64,000 bases of DNA from Robbsia betulipollinis (lineage in GTDB: Bacteria > Pseudomonadota > Gammaproteobacteria > Burkholderiales > Burkholderiaceae): NCBI RefSeq assembly GCF_026624755.1, contig NZ_JAPMXC010000010.1, positions 114,875-178,874 on the forward strand, read 5' to 3'. Below the pieces are notes generated by a model. That model did no database searches. It was given only the letters and a program-made list of their open reading frames with translations, and was not told where the DNA came from. A program made the translations under genes and the position numbers. How positions within the stretch are numbered: position 1 is the stretch's first letter; every line of letters starts with the position of its first letter. Shown here piece by piece: positions 1 to 8,359 of the stretch.

Positions 1-1
1 G

Positions 2-283
2 GAGATGACCTGTCATGTCGAATTGGCCCGGCAATTGAACTTGGATATCTGGTTCGCTGATCCGTACGCGCCATGGCAACGCGGCAGCAATGAAAACACG
101 AATGGTCTGCTACGTCAGTTCTTGCCCAAAGGGATCGACCTGTCGGGAGTGAGCCAGATGCAACTCAACGACATTGCCAGATTGCTCAATGGCCGTCCTC
201 GTCAGACACTGGGCTGGAAAACCCCGGAAGAAGTCATGGCAATGGAGTTGGCCGCCGAAGGATTCGCTAACCGTTGCACTTGA
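2..283 (+). CDS. IS30-family transposase, C-terminal part (5' end outside window)
   Basis: This is the C-terminal third of a DDE transposase. The frame is open from the first bases, so the gene starts upstream of the window. The segment DPYAPWQRGSNENTNGLLRQ is the hallmark of the IS30 family, in which the Glu of NENTN is the last acidic residue of the catalytic DDE triad. The tail LNGRPRQTLGWKTPEEV is also typical. The protein would bind the element ends and catalyse cut-and-paste or copy-out transposition. The stop lies about 20 bases before the probable inverted repeat, as expected for an insertion sequence. The other end of the element is not visible, so intactness cannot be judged. Confidence 0.9.
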   Translation, partial: EMTCHVELARQLNLDIWFADPYAPWQRGSNENTNGLLRQFLPKGIDLSGVSQMQLNDIARLLNGRPRQTLGWKTPEEVMAMELAAEGFANRCT

Positions 284-305
284 CTGTTGAGACCGCCCGG
301 TTTCC
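270..305. repeat. Probable terminal inverted repeat of the IS30-type element
   Basis: The segment around AACCGTTGCACTTGACTG, just after the transposase stop, resembles IS30-family ends. The neighbouring methyltransferase-like frame loses family resemblance at about the same point. The exact last base cannot be fixed without the other end of the element. Confidence 0.4.
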
Positions 306-709
306 TCCGGCAATGCCTCATATAACAGGCCGCTTGCATTCAGCAAAGGCGCGAGGATTTCCGTATACCAGCCGTTACCGGGCCAGATCTCGACGACTTT
401 CATGCCGGGCGCGATACCGAAGAACGACAGTGTCTCGAACGGGTGGCGGTACCGGTCCCGGAGACGAAATGCCGCGCTACGCTGCGAGCCGACGACCGCC
501 GCTGCAATCGCCGACGATGCCCCCGTATCGGTTGTCGCGGCCGGGGTACGGGCCGTTGCAACGGACCCGTCGTCGGCCGGCGCTCCGGCGGCCGGCGCTC
601 CGGCGGCCGGCGCCGCGGGGGTCTGCGCAAAGGCGGTGCCCGAGAGGGCCAGCGCAGTCGCGCCGGCGGTAAGGCGGCGCACCCAGCGCAACGAGGCATT
701 CCGGTTCAT
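304..709 (-). pseudogene. Secreted class I SAM methyltransferase-like protein, truncated by the IS
   Basis: The first ~133 residues look native. A signal peptide runs to about residue 28 (ALALSGTAFA, cleavage before QTPAAP), followed by a low-complexity Ala/Pro/Gly linker and the start of a methyltransferase fold with a motif-I-like segment VVEIWPGNGWYTEILAP near residues 105–121. Family members of this exported type are roughly twice as long. After LLNASGLLYEALPEE the frame runs on into the insertion sequence and stops near base 110, so the SAM-binding domain is incomplete. The linker contains a 15-bp tandem repeat encoding GAPAA. The start ATG at 709 fits the signal peptide. The intact function is not known. 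Confidence 0.7.
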
Positions 710-848
710 CTATTCTCCATGGGTTCGATAGCCGGACAGGCGTCCGGGATCGCGCACGACGTCGCGTACGGCCAGCGCCGCCTTTATCGGCATGCCATAC
801 ATTCACCAAGGCGATATTAACAAATGCGGCAACCCGAACGTGAACGCG

Positions 849-1790
849 TTAAACATCCGATGCCGCGCGCCAGGCGACCATCAGCGCGCCGTGGGCGGCA
901 TCGTGACGCGCCGGCGTGCGACGCGGCGCGTGAACGGGCGCAATGAAGGGCGCGATCACGGGCGCCAGCCCCCCGCACAGCGCCAGCGGTAAATGACCGT
1001 GCGGATCGAGCGCCGCCACCATCGCGTCGACCTCCCGTCCGGCGCGCGCGAACAGTGCCGCCGCCACCGGATGAACCGCATGCGCGGCGATCACCGGCGC
1101 GAGCGACGCATAATCGGATTGACTCGCACCCACTACCCAGTCGAGCAATGCCTCCCGCATGCGCTCGGCGGCTTCGTCCTGGGTTGCCAAACCGTCTTCC
1201 AGGCGCACGCCCGCCGCCGCCAGCAAATCGCGGGCAAATGCATCGCAAGGGCCCCGTGCGTCGACGGCGCGCTGGGCATGGCCGATCGCATGCAGGCCCA
1301 GCCATGCACCGCTGGCTTCGTCGCCCGAGGGAAAACCGAAGCCCCCCGCCATCCGCATCCGGCCGTCGATGCCGAGTCCCAGCCCGATGCTTCCCGTACC
1401 CAGGGCGATCACGACGCCCGGGGCGCCGCCGTGAGCGCCCAGCAGGGTCGTGTAAGCATCGCTTTCGACAGCCAGAACCGGCAGCGACGCAGGCGCCATC
1501 GCAATGAATGCGCTGCGCCACCGCCGATGATTGACGCCGGCCAGGCCACACCCGACGACGCAGGCCGACCAATCGAGCGCATGTCCCGCCGCCGCGAACG
1601 CACGCGTCGTCGCCGCCTCGATCGCCTGCCACGCCTGATCGATGCCCAGGGCGAGACCGGACGGCCCTGCTTCGCCCCGCGCCAGTTCGACGGTGGGGGC
1701 ATCCCGCCGTGCGATCACCGCGCGCGTGCCCGTGCCGCCGCCGTCGATACCGACGAGAAACGGGAAGCGGCTGTCTTGCACTGGTTTCAT
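849..1790 (-). CDS. BadF/BadG-type ATPase domain kinase, probable N-acetylglucosamine kinase
   Basis: A 313-residue cytoplasmic sugar kinase-like protein of the ASKHA fold. The N-terminal phosphate-1 loop reads GIDGGGTGTRAVI, the phosphate-2 segment ALGTGSIGLGLG, then GFGFPSGDEASGAWLG and a C-terminal adenosine motif LALCGGLAPVIAPF. Single-domain BadF family proteins of this length in proteobacteria usually phosphorylate glucosamine or N-acetylglucosamine for amino-sugar recycling. I chose the ATG at 1790 (MKPVQDSRF) because the family begins just before the FLVGIDGGGTGT strand and AGGCAAG lies upstream; an in-frame ATG at 1829 would add 13 unconserved residues. It stands alone, so the substrate is an inference. 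Confidence 0.8.
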   Translation of the reverse strand: MKPVQDSRFPFLVGIDGGGTGTRAVIARRDAPTVELARGEAGPSGLALGIDQAWQAIEAATTRAFAAAGHALDWSACVVGCGLAGVNHRRWRSAFIAMAPASLPVLAVESDAYTTLLGAHGGAPGVVIALGTGSIGLGLGIDGRMRMAGGFGFPSGDEASGAWLGLHAIGHAQRAVDARGPCDAFARDLLAAAGVRLEDGLATQDEAAERMREALLDWVVGASQSDYASLAPVIAAHAVHPVAAALFARAGREVDAMVAALDPHGHLPLALCGGLAPVIAPFIAPVHAPRRTPARHDAAHGALMVAWRAASDV

Positions 1791-2042
1791 GATTTGCTTG
1801 CCTGATGGCCGAGGGCCGCATGCCGACATCTACATCGCGCCATAAAACCTGTCGATCCCTGATACGAATTGTTTCGATTCTTCCAGACGCTTTGCAAAAT
1901 TTGCATTTTCCTGCCTGGGCACTTGGCGGTTTGTCATGCCCTGTGGGGGATCGCCAGGCCGGATGTTACTGGCACGGCGCTTGCGTGAACAGGGCCTCGT
2001 CTTATGTCGCCAATGCGCGGCGGGTCTTTTCTGGAGATGGCG

Positions 2043-2366
2043 ATGCACATCGCTCAATGCGCGCTGGATAATTCGACGCAATACCACCCGGCATTCGAGC
2101 CGTCGGAATCCGGCTTCGCCACGCCGGCGAACGCCATCGGCCTGGCGTTCGGCTGCGCGTCCTCCTGGACGAACGGCTGTGCGGGTCACCATTACCACAG
2201 CTGGAACGACCCGACATTGCAGGCGCACTCGTTCGATTCACGCGTCAACGCGCGAACCGCCATCCATTCGCCAGCCGCAAACACCGCCCCGACGCGCGCG
2301 CGCTCACCATTGCGTCTGGTAAGAAATTTCGCCCATCGGCTTTTCGGGCGGCGCACGACGGCATGA
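2043..2366 (+). CDS. Hypothetical protein, 107 residues
   Basis: A small frame starting at ATG 2043 with CTGGAG six bases upstream. The N-terminal half is rich in His, Trp and Cys (for example CAGHHYHSWND) and does not look like a random GC-rich frame. The C-terminal end is basic (RLVRNFAHRLFGRR). I do not recognise the family. It lies alone between the kinase and the RcnB-like gene. It could be a real small protein or a chance frame. Confidence 0.35.
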   Translation: MHIAQCALDNSTQYHPAFEPSESGFATPANAIGLAFGCASSWTNGCAGHHYHSWNDPTLQAHSFDSRVNARTAIHSPAANTAPTRARSPLRLVRNFAHRLFGRRTTA

Positions 2367-2536
2367 ATTCGCCGCAGACGATGCGTGTTGTTACATTTGG
2401 GAAACATCGAATTACAGGCGCCGCTGTTACCGTACTCAAAAGCGCATCACAGTGTTTGCCAGAAGGGGACCTGAGGGAACGATTCGCGCCATGAGCGCGG
2501 ACAGGGTCCGTGTTTCACTCGTCACGGGAGCAATAC

Positions 2537-2965
2537 ATGAAGAAGATCATATCGAGCATGCTGGTAGCCGCTGCGTTGGCGTCATCGGCCGTTTATGCCC
2601 AGCAAGGCCCGGATCAGGGTCATGACGGCAATGGTGGCCACGGCGGCGGGCCGGGTCAGATGCACGGAGGCCCTGGTCCGGATCACGGCGGTCCGGGACC
2701 GATGCATGGCGGCCCCGGCATGCACGCGGACCGTGGCGGTCCGGGCGGATGGCAAGGCGGCCCTGGTGGCCCCGGCGGTGAATGGCGCCACCGTGGCGGC
2801 CGCCTGCCGGGCGACTACCGCGACCGCCAGTATGTCGTGGACGACTGGCGCGGCTACAATCTGCAACCGCCCCCGCGTGGCTATCATTGGGTCGGCGTCG
2901 GTGGCGATTACTTGCTGGTCGCCGTCGCATCGGGCGTGATCGCGCAGATCATTACCGGCCGCTAG
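2537..2965 (+). CDS. RcnB-family periplasmic protein, Gly/His-rich
   Basis: A 142-residue exported protein. A signal peptide (MKKIISSMLVAAALASSAVYA) is followed by a ~75-residue Gly/Pro/His/Met-rich linker of repeated MHGGPG-type units. The conserved C-terminal core is RLPGDYRDRQYVVDDWRGYNLQPPPRGYHWVGVGGDYLLVAVASGVI. That core matches the RcnB family, whose E. coli member tunes nickel/cobalt efflux; many family members have no known role. Here the His/Met-rich linker suggests metal binding, which is an inference. GGGAG at 2526–2530 supports the start at 2537 rather than an upstream codon. A strong terminator follows 33 bases after the stop. Confidence 0.85.
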   Translation: MKKIISSMLVAAALASSAVYAQQGPDQGHDGNGGHGGGPGQMHGGPGPDHGGPGPMHGGPGMHADRGGPGGWQGGPGGPGGEWRHRGGRLPGDYRDRQYVVDDWRGYNLQPPPRGYHWVGVGGDYLLVAVASGVIAQIITGR

Positions 2966-2998
2966 TCTGGCGCGGGCGTCCGCGCCCGCTCCGTAGTG

Positions 2999-3035
2999 AA
3001 AAAAACGCCCCGCGGCATGCCGGGGCGTTTTTTTT
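2999..3035 (+). terminator. Rho-independent terminator, probably bidirectional
   Basis: An 8-bp perfect stem (ACGCCCCG at 3005–3012 with CGGGGCGT at 3021–3028) is flanked by an A tract on the left and eight T on the right. It ends the RcnB-like gene on the + strand. The A tract lets it also end the convergent nuoM transcript. Confidence 0.9.
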
Positions 3036-3107
3036 GCGAGAACCCCCTCATCGCCGCCGGGGACGGCAATGGCCGTCACCATGGCAATGCCGCGGGGAGA
3101 GAAAGCG

Positions 3108-4640
3108 CTAGCTGGCTGGCGATGCGCTCGTTTGCCGGGCGCTTTGCACCGGCACCAGGGGCGCGTCGCCCGTCTTGACGCGCATCGATTGCGCGAGGAC
3201 CTTGGCGGTGGAAGGATCGATGCCCTTGGTGAACGGGTGCGGATAGATACCGATCACCATGACCACGGCCGCCATCGCGCCCAGCACCGCCGTCTCGCGC
3301 TTGCCGAGATCCACGAGTTTTGCCACACGGGCATTGCCGATCGGCCCGAATATCACGCGCTTGTACATCCATAGCGTGTAGGCCGCGCTCAGGAACATGC
3401 CCGACGCCGCCCCCATGCCGATCCAGAAGTTGTATTTGATCGCGCCCATGATCACCATGAACTCGCCGACGAAACCCGACGTGCCCGGTAATCCCACGTT
3501 CGCCATCGCGAAAATCATGACGAATACCGCGAACCTCGGCATCGTATTGACCACCCCGCCATAAGCGTCCATCGACTGGGTCTGCATCCGGTCGCTGAGC
3601 ACCCCCACGCACAGGAACATCGCACCCGACACGAAGCCATAGGAAATCAGTTGAACGATGGCGCCGACGACGCCGATCTGACTGAAGATGAACAGACCCA
3701 GCGTGCACAAACCCATGTGCGCGACCGACGAATACGCAATCATCTTGCTGATGTTCGTCTGCGCCAGCGCGACCAGACTGGCGTAGATCACCGCGATCAA
3801 AGACAGCGCAATGAGCACGGGCGCGAAGAAATGACTGGCGTCCGGCGTGATCGGCAGGGAAAACCGCAGGAAACCATACGCGCCGAGCTTGAGCACGCTC
3901 ATCATCACCGAGGCGCCGATCGGCGCCTCCATGTGCGCCTCGGGCAGCCAGGTGTGCACCGGCCACATTGGCACCTTGACCGAGAATGCCGCGAAGAACG
4001 CCAGGAAAATGACGATTTGCTGCGTCAGCGAGAGCGGCAGGTCGCGCCAGACCGCCATTTCGAAGCTATGCGACAGGTGGTACAGATAGATCAGCGCCAG
4101 CAGCATGGCCAGCGACCCGATCAGCGAGAAGAAGAAGAATTTGACCGCGGCATGCACGCGGTTCGCGCCGCCCCAGCCCCCGATCAGCAAATAGAACGGC
4201 ACCAGCGTCGCTTCGAAGAATACGAAGAACAGCATGCCGTCGAGCGATGCGAAGACGCCGATGAGAAAGCCCGACAGCAGCAGGAAGGCCGACAGATATT
4301 GCGCGACGCGCACCTTCATCGATCCCCACGACGCCAGCACGATCACGACGGTGGTAAACGCCGTCAACACGATGAGCCAGAGCGAGATGCCGTCGATACC
4401 GAGGTGATACGTGCTGTTCAGGGCGGCGAGCCAGGGTGCGTGCTCGACGAACTGCTCGGTGCCGACGTTGGCGTCGTAACCCGCGACCAGTGGAATGGTC
4501 AGCAGCAGGCCCAGGACCGAACCGGTCAATGCCAGCCAGCGGGCCGGGCGCGACTGACCCGAGGAACCCACACAAAGAACGCCAAGGCCGAACAATATGG
4601 GAATCCAGATTGCCAGACTGAGAAGGGGTAGTGATTGCAT
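3108..4640 (-). CDS. nuoM: NADH-quinone oxidoreductase subunit M (solitary copy)
   Basis: A 510-residue polytopic membrane protein of the proton-pumping antiporter-like family. Key pumping residues are present: the Glu in LFFVFFEATLVPFY is residue 143 and the Lys in FSVKVPMWPVHTWLPEAHMEAP is residue 222, corresponding to E144 and K234 of E. coli NuoM. The frame is full length. It normally sits between nuoL and nuoN in the complex I operon, but here neither is present: there is non-coding DNA upstream and a terminator downstream. It may be a paralogue outside the main nuo operon or a subunit of another complex I-like or carbonate/cation system. No Shine–Dalgarno sequence precedes the start; the bases before it read CCTCCG. 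Confidence 0.9.
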   Translation of the reverse strand: MQSLPLLSLAIWIPILFGLGVLCVGSSGQSRPARWLALTGSVLGLLLTIPLVAGYDANVGTEQFVEHAPWLAALNSTYHLGIDGISLWLIVLTAFTTVVIVLASWGSMKVRVAQYLSAFLLLSGFLIGVFASLDGMLFFVFFEATLVPFYLLIGGWGGANRVHAAVKFFFFSLIGSLAMLLALIYLYHLSHSFEMAVWRDLPLSLTQQIVIFLAFFAAFSVKVPMWPVHTWLPEAHMEAPIGASVMMSVLKLGAYGFLRFSLPITPDASHFFAPVLIALSLIAVIYASLVALAQTNISKMIAYSSVAHMGLCTLGLFIFSQIGVVGAIVQLISYGFVSGAMFLCVGVLSDRMQTQSMDAYGGVVNTMPRFAVFVMIFAMANVGLPGTSGFVGEFMVIMGAIKYNFWIGMGAASGMFLSAAYTLWMYKRVIFGPIGNARVAKLVDLGKRETAVLGAMAAVVMVIGIYPHPFTKGIDPSTAKVLAQSMRVKTGDAPLVPVQSARQTSASPAS

Positions 4641-5127
4641 TGACGGAGGATCGATTAACCGCGGTTCTTCAAAGCAGGGTTTGCCTGAAAGGTTTGAAAG
4701 CTAGGCACGTCAAAAAACGTCCGGGACTGCGCCGAATTGTCGCAGTGAAAGATTGACGTGGCAATCCTAAGGTCATAACCCGTGTGCCCGGGGTTTACGA
4801 GGATAAACGTCCTGCGGATGTTTTGCACCACCCGCTCCCGGCGAAGACGGTTTTTTTTCAAAAGCCTGAGCTGCCTTGCCTTCGATCGCGTCAGACGGCA
4901 TCGGAAAATTCCACGAATCGTGAAAAATCGGCGGTATACGACATGCCGAACGGTGGGGAAACGCGTGTCGTGCGACGGCGCGCGGACCGGTGTCGGCTTA
5001 CAGGAAACCTGACGAAGACCTTTCAACCCGCCAGACAGGGATTGTATGCTGCAACCCCCGTTCCCGACGTGGCACTCATGACTTCATCGCCGGCTGCTGC
5101 GCCGGCCCCGCGGCAATCGACCGATCA
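4641..5127. other. Non-coding stretch between nuoM and the holin-like genes
   Basis: About 490 bases with lower GC than the surroundings and short homopolymers (eight T near 4851). Frames here are short and Arg/Ser-rich and resemble no family. It should contain the promoters of nuoM (- strand) and of the holin pair (+ strand). I could not pick a convincing promoter or hairpin. Confidence 0.4.
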
Positions 5128-5520
5128 ATGATGGACTGTCTCCACGCGTGCCTGCCCATGACCGCCGCCGCTTCAGGAGCCGCCGCTTCGGGAGCCGGCG
5201 CTTCGGGAGCCGGCGCTTCGGGAGCCGGCGCCAACAGCCTGCTCAATGGCGTGGACGCCGACGCATTGATCGGCGCCTTTGCAGGCGCGGCACTGGTGGT
5301 TGCCACCTCGCAGGATCTTTCCCTGTCCAAGCGTATCGCCTATCTCGGTATTTCCTGGATAGCGGGCTATCTGGCGGCGCCGGAAGTCGTGCGCACCACG
5401 CCGATCCGCAGCACGGGCGTCGCCGGCTTCCTGGCCGCCGCGCTCGCCATCGCGGTGACCCTGCAGATGATCGAACGCATTAGAAAAATGAACATCCGCG
5501 CATTTTTCAGAAAGGACTGA
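5128..5520 (+). CDS. Small membrane protein resembling phage holin
   Basis: A 130-residue protein. The N-terminal 35 residues are an Ala/Ser/Gly repeat (GASGAGASGAG) encoded by a 15-bp tandem repeat. Then come three hydrophobic segments: LIGAFAGAALVVATS, RIAYLGISWIAGYLAAPEVV and GVAGFLAAALAIAVTLQMIE. It ends with a basic tail. The small size, the loop containing GYLAAPEVVRTT and the position before a second holin-like gene fit putative phage holins that form the pore used for lysis. The start is uncertain: ATG at 5128, 5131 or 5158, none with a good ribosome site. No endolysin or spanin is nearby, so this is an orphan remnant or a domesticated module. Confidence 0.6.
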   Translation: MMDCLHACLPMTAAASGAAASGAGASGAGASGAGANSLLNGVDADALIGAFAGAALVVATSQDLSLSKRIAYLGISWIAGYLAAPEVVRTTPIRSTGVAGFLAAALAIAVTLQMIERIRKMNIRAFFRKD

Positions 5521-5522
5521 CC

Positions 5523-5816
5523 ATGCCTACCCCGTTGGCGTTCGTCGCACTGATCGCCCATCTCGTCGCCGCGCTTCACATCCTGGCCTACCGCGGTGGG
5601 GACGCACACCCTCATGCCTCCTGGCTGGCCTGGGCGCTGCTGGTGGTTTCCGGCGGGTCGGCGCTCGAACTGGCGCTTACCGCGAAGACCGTCGGCATCC
5701 TCGAGGCATTGCGGGCCGGCCTGCTGAGCGCGTTCGTGCTCGGCGCGCGCATCGACGTGCAATGCAGCGTGTCGTCGACCCGCATCGACGGCCCGAACGC
5801 CAGCGCGCCCGAGTAG
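5523..5816 (+). CDS. Small three-TM holin-like protein (Phage_holin_3 type)
   Basis: A 97-residue protein starting two bases after the previous stop, so probably co-translated. Hydrophobic segments are AFVALIAHLVAALHILAY, ASWLAWALLVVSGGSALEL and ILEALRAGLLSAFVLGARI. This resembles the putative 3-TM holin family found next to other holins in beta-proteobacterial prophages. The last ~25 residues (DVQCSVSSTRIDGPNASAPE) lie opposite the end of the phosphopantetheinyl transferase and are not hydrophobic, so the native C-terminus may have been replaced at a junction. Confidence 0.6.
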   Translation: MPTPLAFVALIAHLVAALHILAYRGGDAHPHASWLAWALLVVSGGSALELALTAKTVGILEALRAGLLSAFVLGARIDVQCSVSSTRIDGPNASAPE

Positions 5817-6502
5817 CCGGCCAGGCCGGACAGGTCGTCCAGGCCGACGACGCTCAGGGCAGGTGGCAGTCGTGCGTGCGCCAGATCGATGGATTTCAGC
5901 CCCTTGCCGATACCCTCGCCCGTCGCTTTCAGCAGCGCCTCCTTCGCCGTCCAGCAGCGGTAGAAATCGGGCGTGGACAGGATCGTGCGCGCTTCCTCGG
6001 GGTCGCATACGAGGTCGAGCAAGGCGCGCCACGCCAGCCCCGTATCGGCCACCTCGATATCCACGCCCACCGTTCGCCGCATCGATACCGCGAGCAGCGC
6101 CCGTTCGCCCGAATGGGACAGGTTGAACGAGACGTCCGGCCGAGCAGCCAGCGATGGCCGCCCGTAGACGCCCTGCGTGAACGCCAACTGGCTCGGCGCG
6201 CACCCGAGACGCTCGCCGAGCAGCGCGCGCAGGGCCGCGCGCGCCACCGCGAACCGGACTTTGTCCGCCCGCCGCGCATAGCGCCCCATCCGCGCAATCT
6301 CGTCTGCGGCGAGAACATGACAGAGCCCCGCCGGATCCGCGTCCAGGTCGAGTTCCACGACCCACAGCGCGACATCTTCGGGCCAGCGTCCGGCACCCGG
6401 AATGAAGATCGGCGCGGGGATCACCGCGGAAGTCTCTGGAAAGGCATGCATGGCATCCAGCATCATGATCTGTCGTGACAGGGTAGGATAATCGAGAATC
6501 AT
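5612..6502 (-). CDS. Sfp-type 4'-phosphopantetheinyl transferase superfamily protein
   Basis: This protein transfers the phosphopantetheine arm of CoA to a conserved Ser of carrier proteins in fatty-acid, polyketide or peptide synthesis. Signature motifs are present: RRTVGVDIEV (metal-binding Asp/Glu) and FYRCWTAKEALLKATGEGIG (the WTxKEAxxK motif). The N-terminal half has the family's RFAVARAALRALLG and NLSHSGERALLAVS segments. The frame reads ~55 residues past the expected end and overlaps the holin-like gene by 205 bases. The C-terminal tail, rich in Ser/Thr/Ala, looks unrelated to the family. The start is uncertain: 6502 is taken here and 6469 is possible. There is no biosynthetic cluster nearby, so its carrier protein is unknown. 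Confidence 0.8.
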   Translation of the reverse strand: MILDYPTLSRQIMMLDAMHAFPETSAVIPAPIFIPGAGRWPEDVALWVVELDLDADPAGLCHVLAADEIARMGRYARRADKVRFAVARAALRALLGERLGCAPSQLAFTQGVYGRPSLAARPDVSFNLSHSGERALLAVSMRRTVGVDIEVADTGLAWRALLDLVCDPEEARTILSTPDFYRCWTAKEALLKATGEGIGKGLKSIDLAHARLPPALSVVGLDDLSGLAGYSGALAFGPSMRVDDTLHCTSMRAPSTNALSRPARNASRMPTVFAVSASSSADPPETTSSAQASQEA

Positions 6503-6787
6503 ACCGATCGCCCATCTCAGTGACGGCCCGCCACGGCGTCGGCGATACGAACGGGACATCGCGCAATGGTCGAAAGCCGTACCCTGCTTTGCCGCTTTTC
6601 GGGAAACCCGGCACTCGGTAGAATGTCCGGCTGGCCCCGCACACCGCCATGCTCACGCTCACGCGCCGGCCACAGACTCTACCCCGCGCGCAAACCTGTC
6701 GCAACCGTATAGTTGACCTGATCGCTCAGGCTTTTCAAGTTTCAGGCTGTCAACCTTATCGCCCCTGATCACTCTCCCCCGTTCATT

Positions 6788-8311
6788 GTGAATCGTTTCA
6801 TGAAACGCATGCTGACTGGCCCCACGATGACGATCATCGGGGCGGTTTGCTTCGCCCTTGCCTTCCTGAGCGCTGTCGGCCTGCTCGTGGAAGATGCGCA
6901 CGACCGCGTCGCGGTGGCGGCGGCGGAGAGCGCCAGACAGCTTGCCCTTTCTCTGGAACGGGAGGTTTCGCGCAATATCGATCTGATCGATCTGTCGATC
7001 CAGGCGACCGCGGATGGCGTCGAGCAACCGGTCGTCATGGCGCTCCCCCGGGTATTGCGGGAGCAACTGCTTTTTTCGCGCGCCGCCGCGGCACGGTATA
7101 TCCGGAATATTTCCGTCTTCGATCGCGACGGCCGGCTCATTGCCGACTCGCTTTCCACCCTCCCCTCGACGCAAGGGCGAAGCGGCGGTGCGCCCTTCAT
7201 TCCGGTCACGCCGCAGCCCGCCCCGGCGGGCGACGCGCTCTTCATCGGCCAGCCTTACCTGGCATCTGACAGCACGACGCGCCTCGTCAGGTTTTCCCGG
7301 AACCGACGCACGCCGCAGGGCATTTTTTCCGGCGTGGTGACGGCAACCGTGAACCTCAATGACTTCTCCGAAGTATTTTATTCGTTGAACGTCATGCCGG
7401 GCACGATGGTCAGGCTGTCCACGCGCAACGGTGTGGCGCTGCTGCGCGATTTCACGCCACCGAGCGCGCAGACGGCGCGAGAAAGCGGCAGCCCGGGGTT
7501 GACCGGCCGGATGCTGATCGCGCTCGCGATGATCTTTTCCAAACCGGCCGATGCGAGTCTGGTCGCGGAACGCCCGGTACCCGGCACGCCCCTCATCCTG
7601 TCGGTACAGCTTTCGTCCCAGACGGTTTTCGCGGACTGGCGTCGTTGGGCCATTCAACTCGAGGCCTATTCCCTGTTCGTGTCGTCGCTATTTCTCGCCG
7701 GCGCACTCTATCTCACTCATGTCCTGCGGATGCGGATGCGTTCGGAAGCGGTGGTGACACGTCTGGCAAGTATCGATTCGCTGACCCAACTGCCGAACCG
7801 GCGTGCGCTCGACAGCACGTATTCGCGGGAAGTGATGCGGGCCGCCCGGGAATGCCGCCCGTTATCGGTCCTGTTCGTCGATATCGACCATTTCAAGACC
7901 TACAACGACCAATACGGACATGTCGCGGGCGACCACACCCTGCAGGCGGTCGCGGATGCCGTACGGGCCTGCCTGCGGCGCGATACCGATTTCGTCGCCC
8001 GTTATGGCGGCGAGGAATTCGTGGCCATCCTGCCGGACACCGCCGCGCGCGAAGCGACGGCACTTGCCGACGTCATCCGCCTTGCCGTTCGCGACCTGCG
8101 ACGCCCGCATGCGAGCGTCGAGGCCGGCGTGGTCACAGCCAGCATCGGCGTGGCCAGTTACGACCGCGCGACGGATCGCGCGACGGGCTCGCTGCTGGAA
8201 CGCGCGGACCGTGCGCTCTACGCGGCGAAACGCACGGGCCGCGACCGGGTCACGCTTTGCCCTACCCCGGCCGTCGAAGTTTTCCGCGAGCCTGCCGATT
8301 TGACGGCCTGA
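6788..8311 (+). CDS. Membrane diguanylate cyclase with periplasmic sensor domain
   Basis: A 507-residue protein. An N-terminal TM segment (TMTIIGAVCFALAFLSAVGLLVE) precedes a ~250-residue periplasmic domain of Cache type, a second TM (YSLFVSSLFLAGALYLTHVL) and a C-terminal GGDEF domain. The active site reads RYGGEEF, with IDSLTQLPNRRA and LFVDIDHFKTYNDQYGHVAGD. RDTD precedes GGEEF by five residues, which is the inhibitory I-site, so c-di-GMP feedback is likely. It should make c-di-GMP in response to an external ligand. The start is GTG at 6788, or ATG at 6800. It is monocistronic, and I see no EAL domain. Confidence 0.9.
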   Translation: MNRFMKRMLTGPTMTIIGAVCFALAFLSAVGLLVEDAHDRVAVAAAESARQLALSLEREVSRNIDLIDLSIQATADGVEQPVVMALPRVLREQLLFSRAAAARYIRNISVFDRDGRLIADSLSTLPSTQGRSGGAPFIPVTPQPAPAGDALFIGQPYLASDSTTRLVRFSRNRRTPQGIFSGVVTATVNLNDFSEVFYSLNVMPGTMVRLSTRNGVALLRDFTPPSAQTARESGSPGLTGRMLIALAMIFSKPADASLVAERPVPGTPLILSVQLSSQTVFADWRRWAIQLEAYSLFVSSLFLAGALYLTHVLRMRMRSEAVVTRLASIDSLTQLPNRRALDSTYSREVMRAARECRPLSVLFVDIDHFKTYNDQYGHVAGDHTLQAVADAVRACLRRDTDFVARYGGEEFVAILPDTAAREATALADVIRLAVRDLRRPHASVEAGVVTASIGVASYDRATDRATGSLLERADRALYAAKRTGRDRVTLCPTPAVEVFREPADLTA

Positions 8312-8359
8312 TTCGCCGGGGCAAGGCCCGCGCGTGGCGCGGACGGCCCGGCGGCACGG

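Noticed and set aside
4655-5026. A 123-residue frame on the - strand before nuoM
   Set aside because: Arg/Ser/Phe-rich, no ribosome site, no family resemblance; treated as non-coding.
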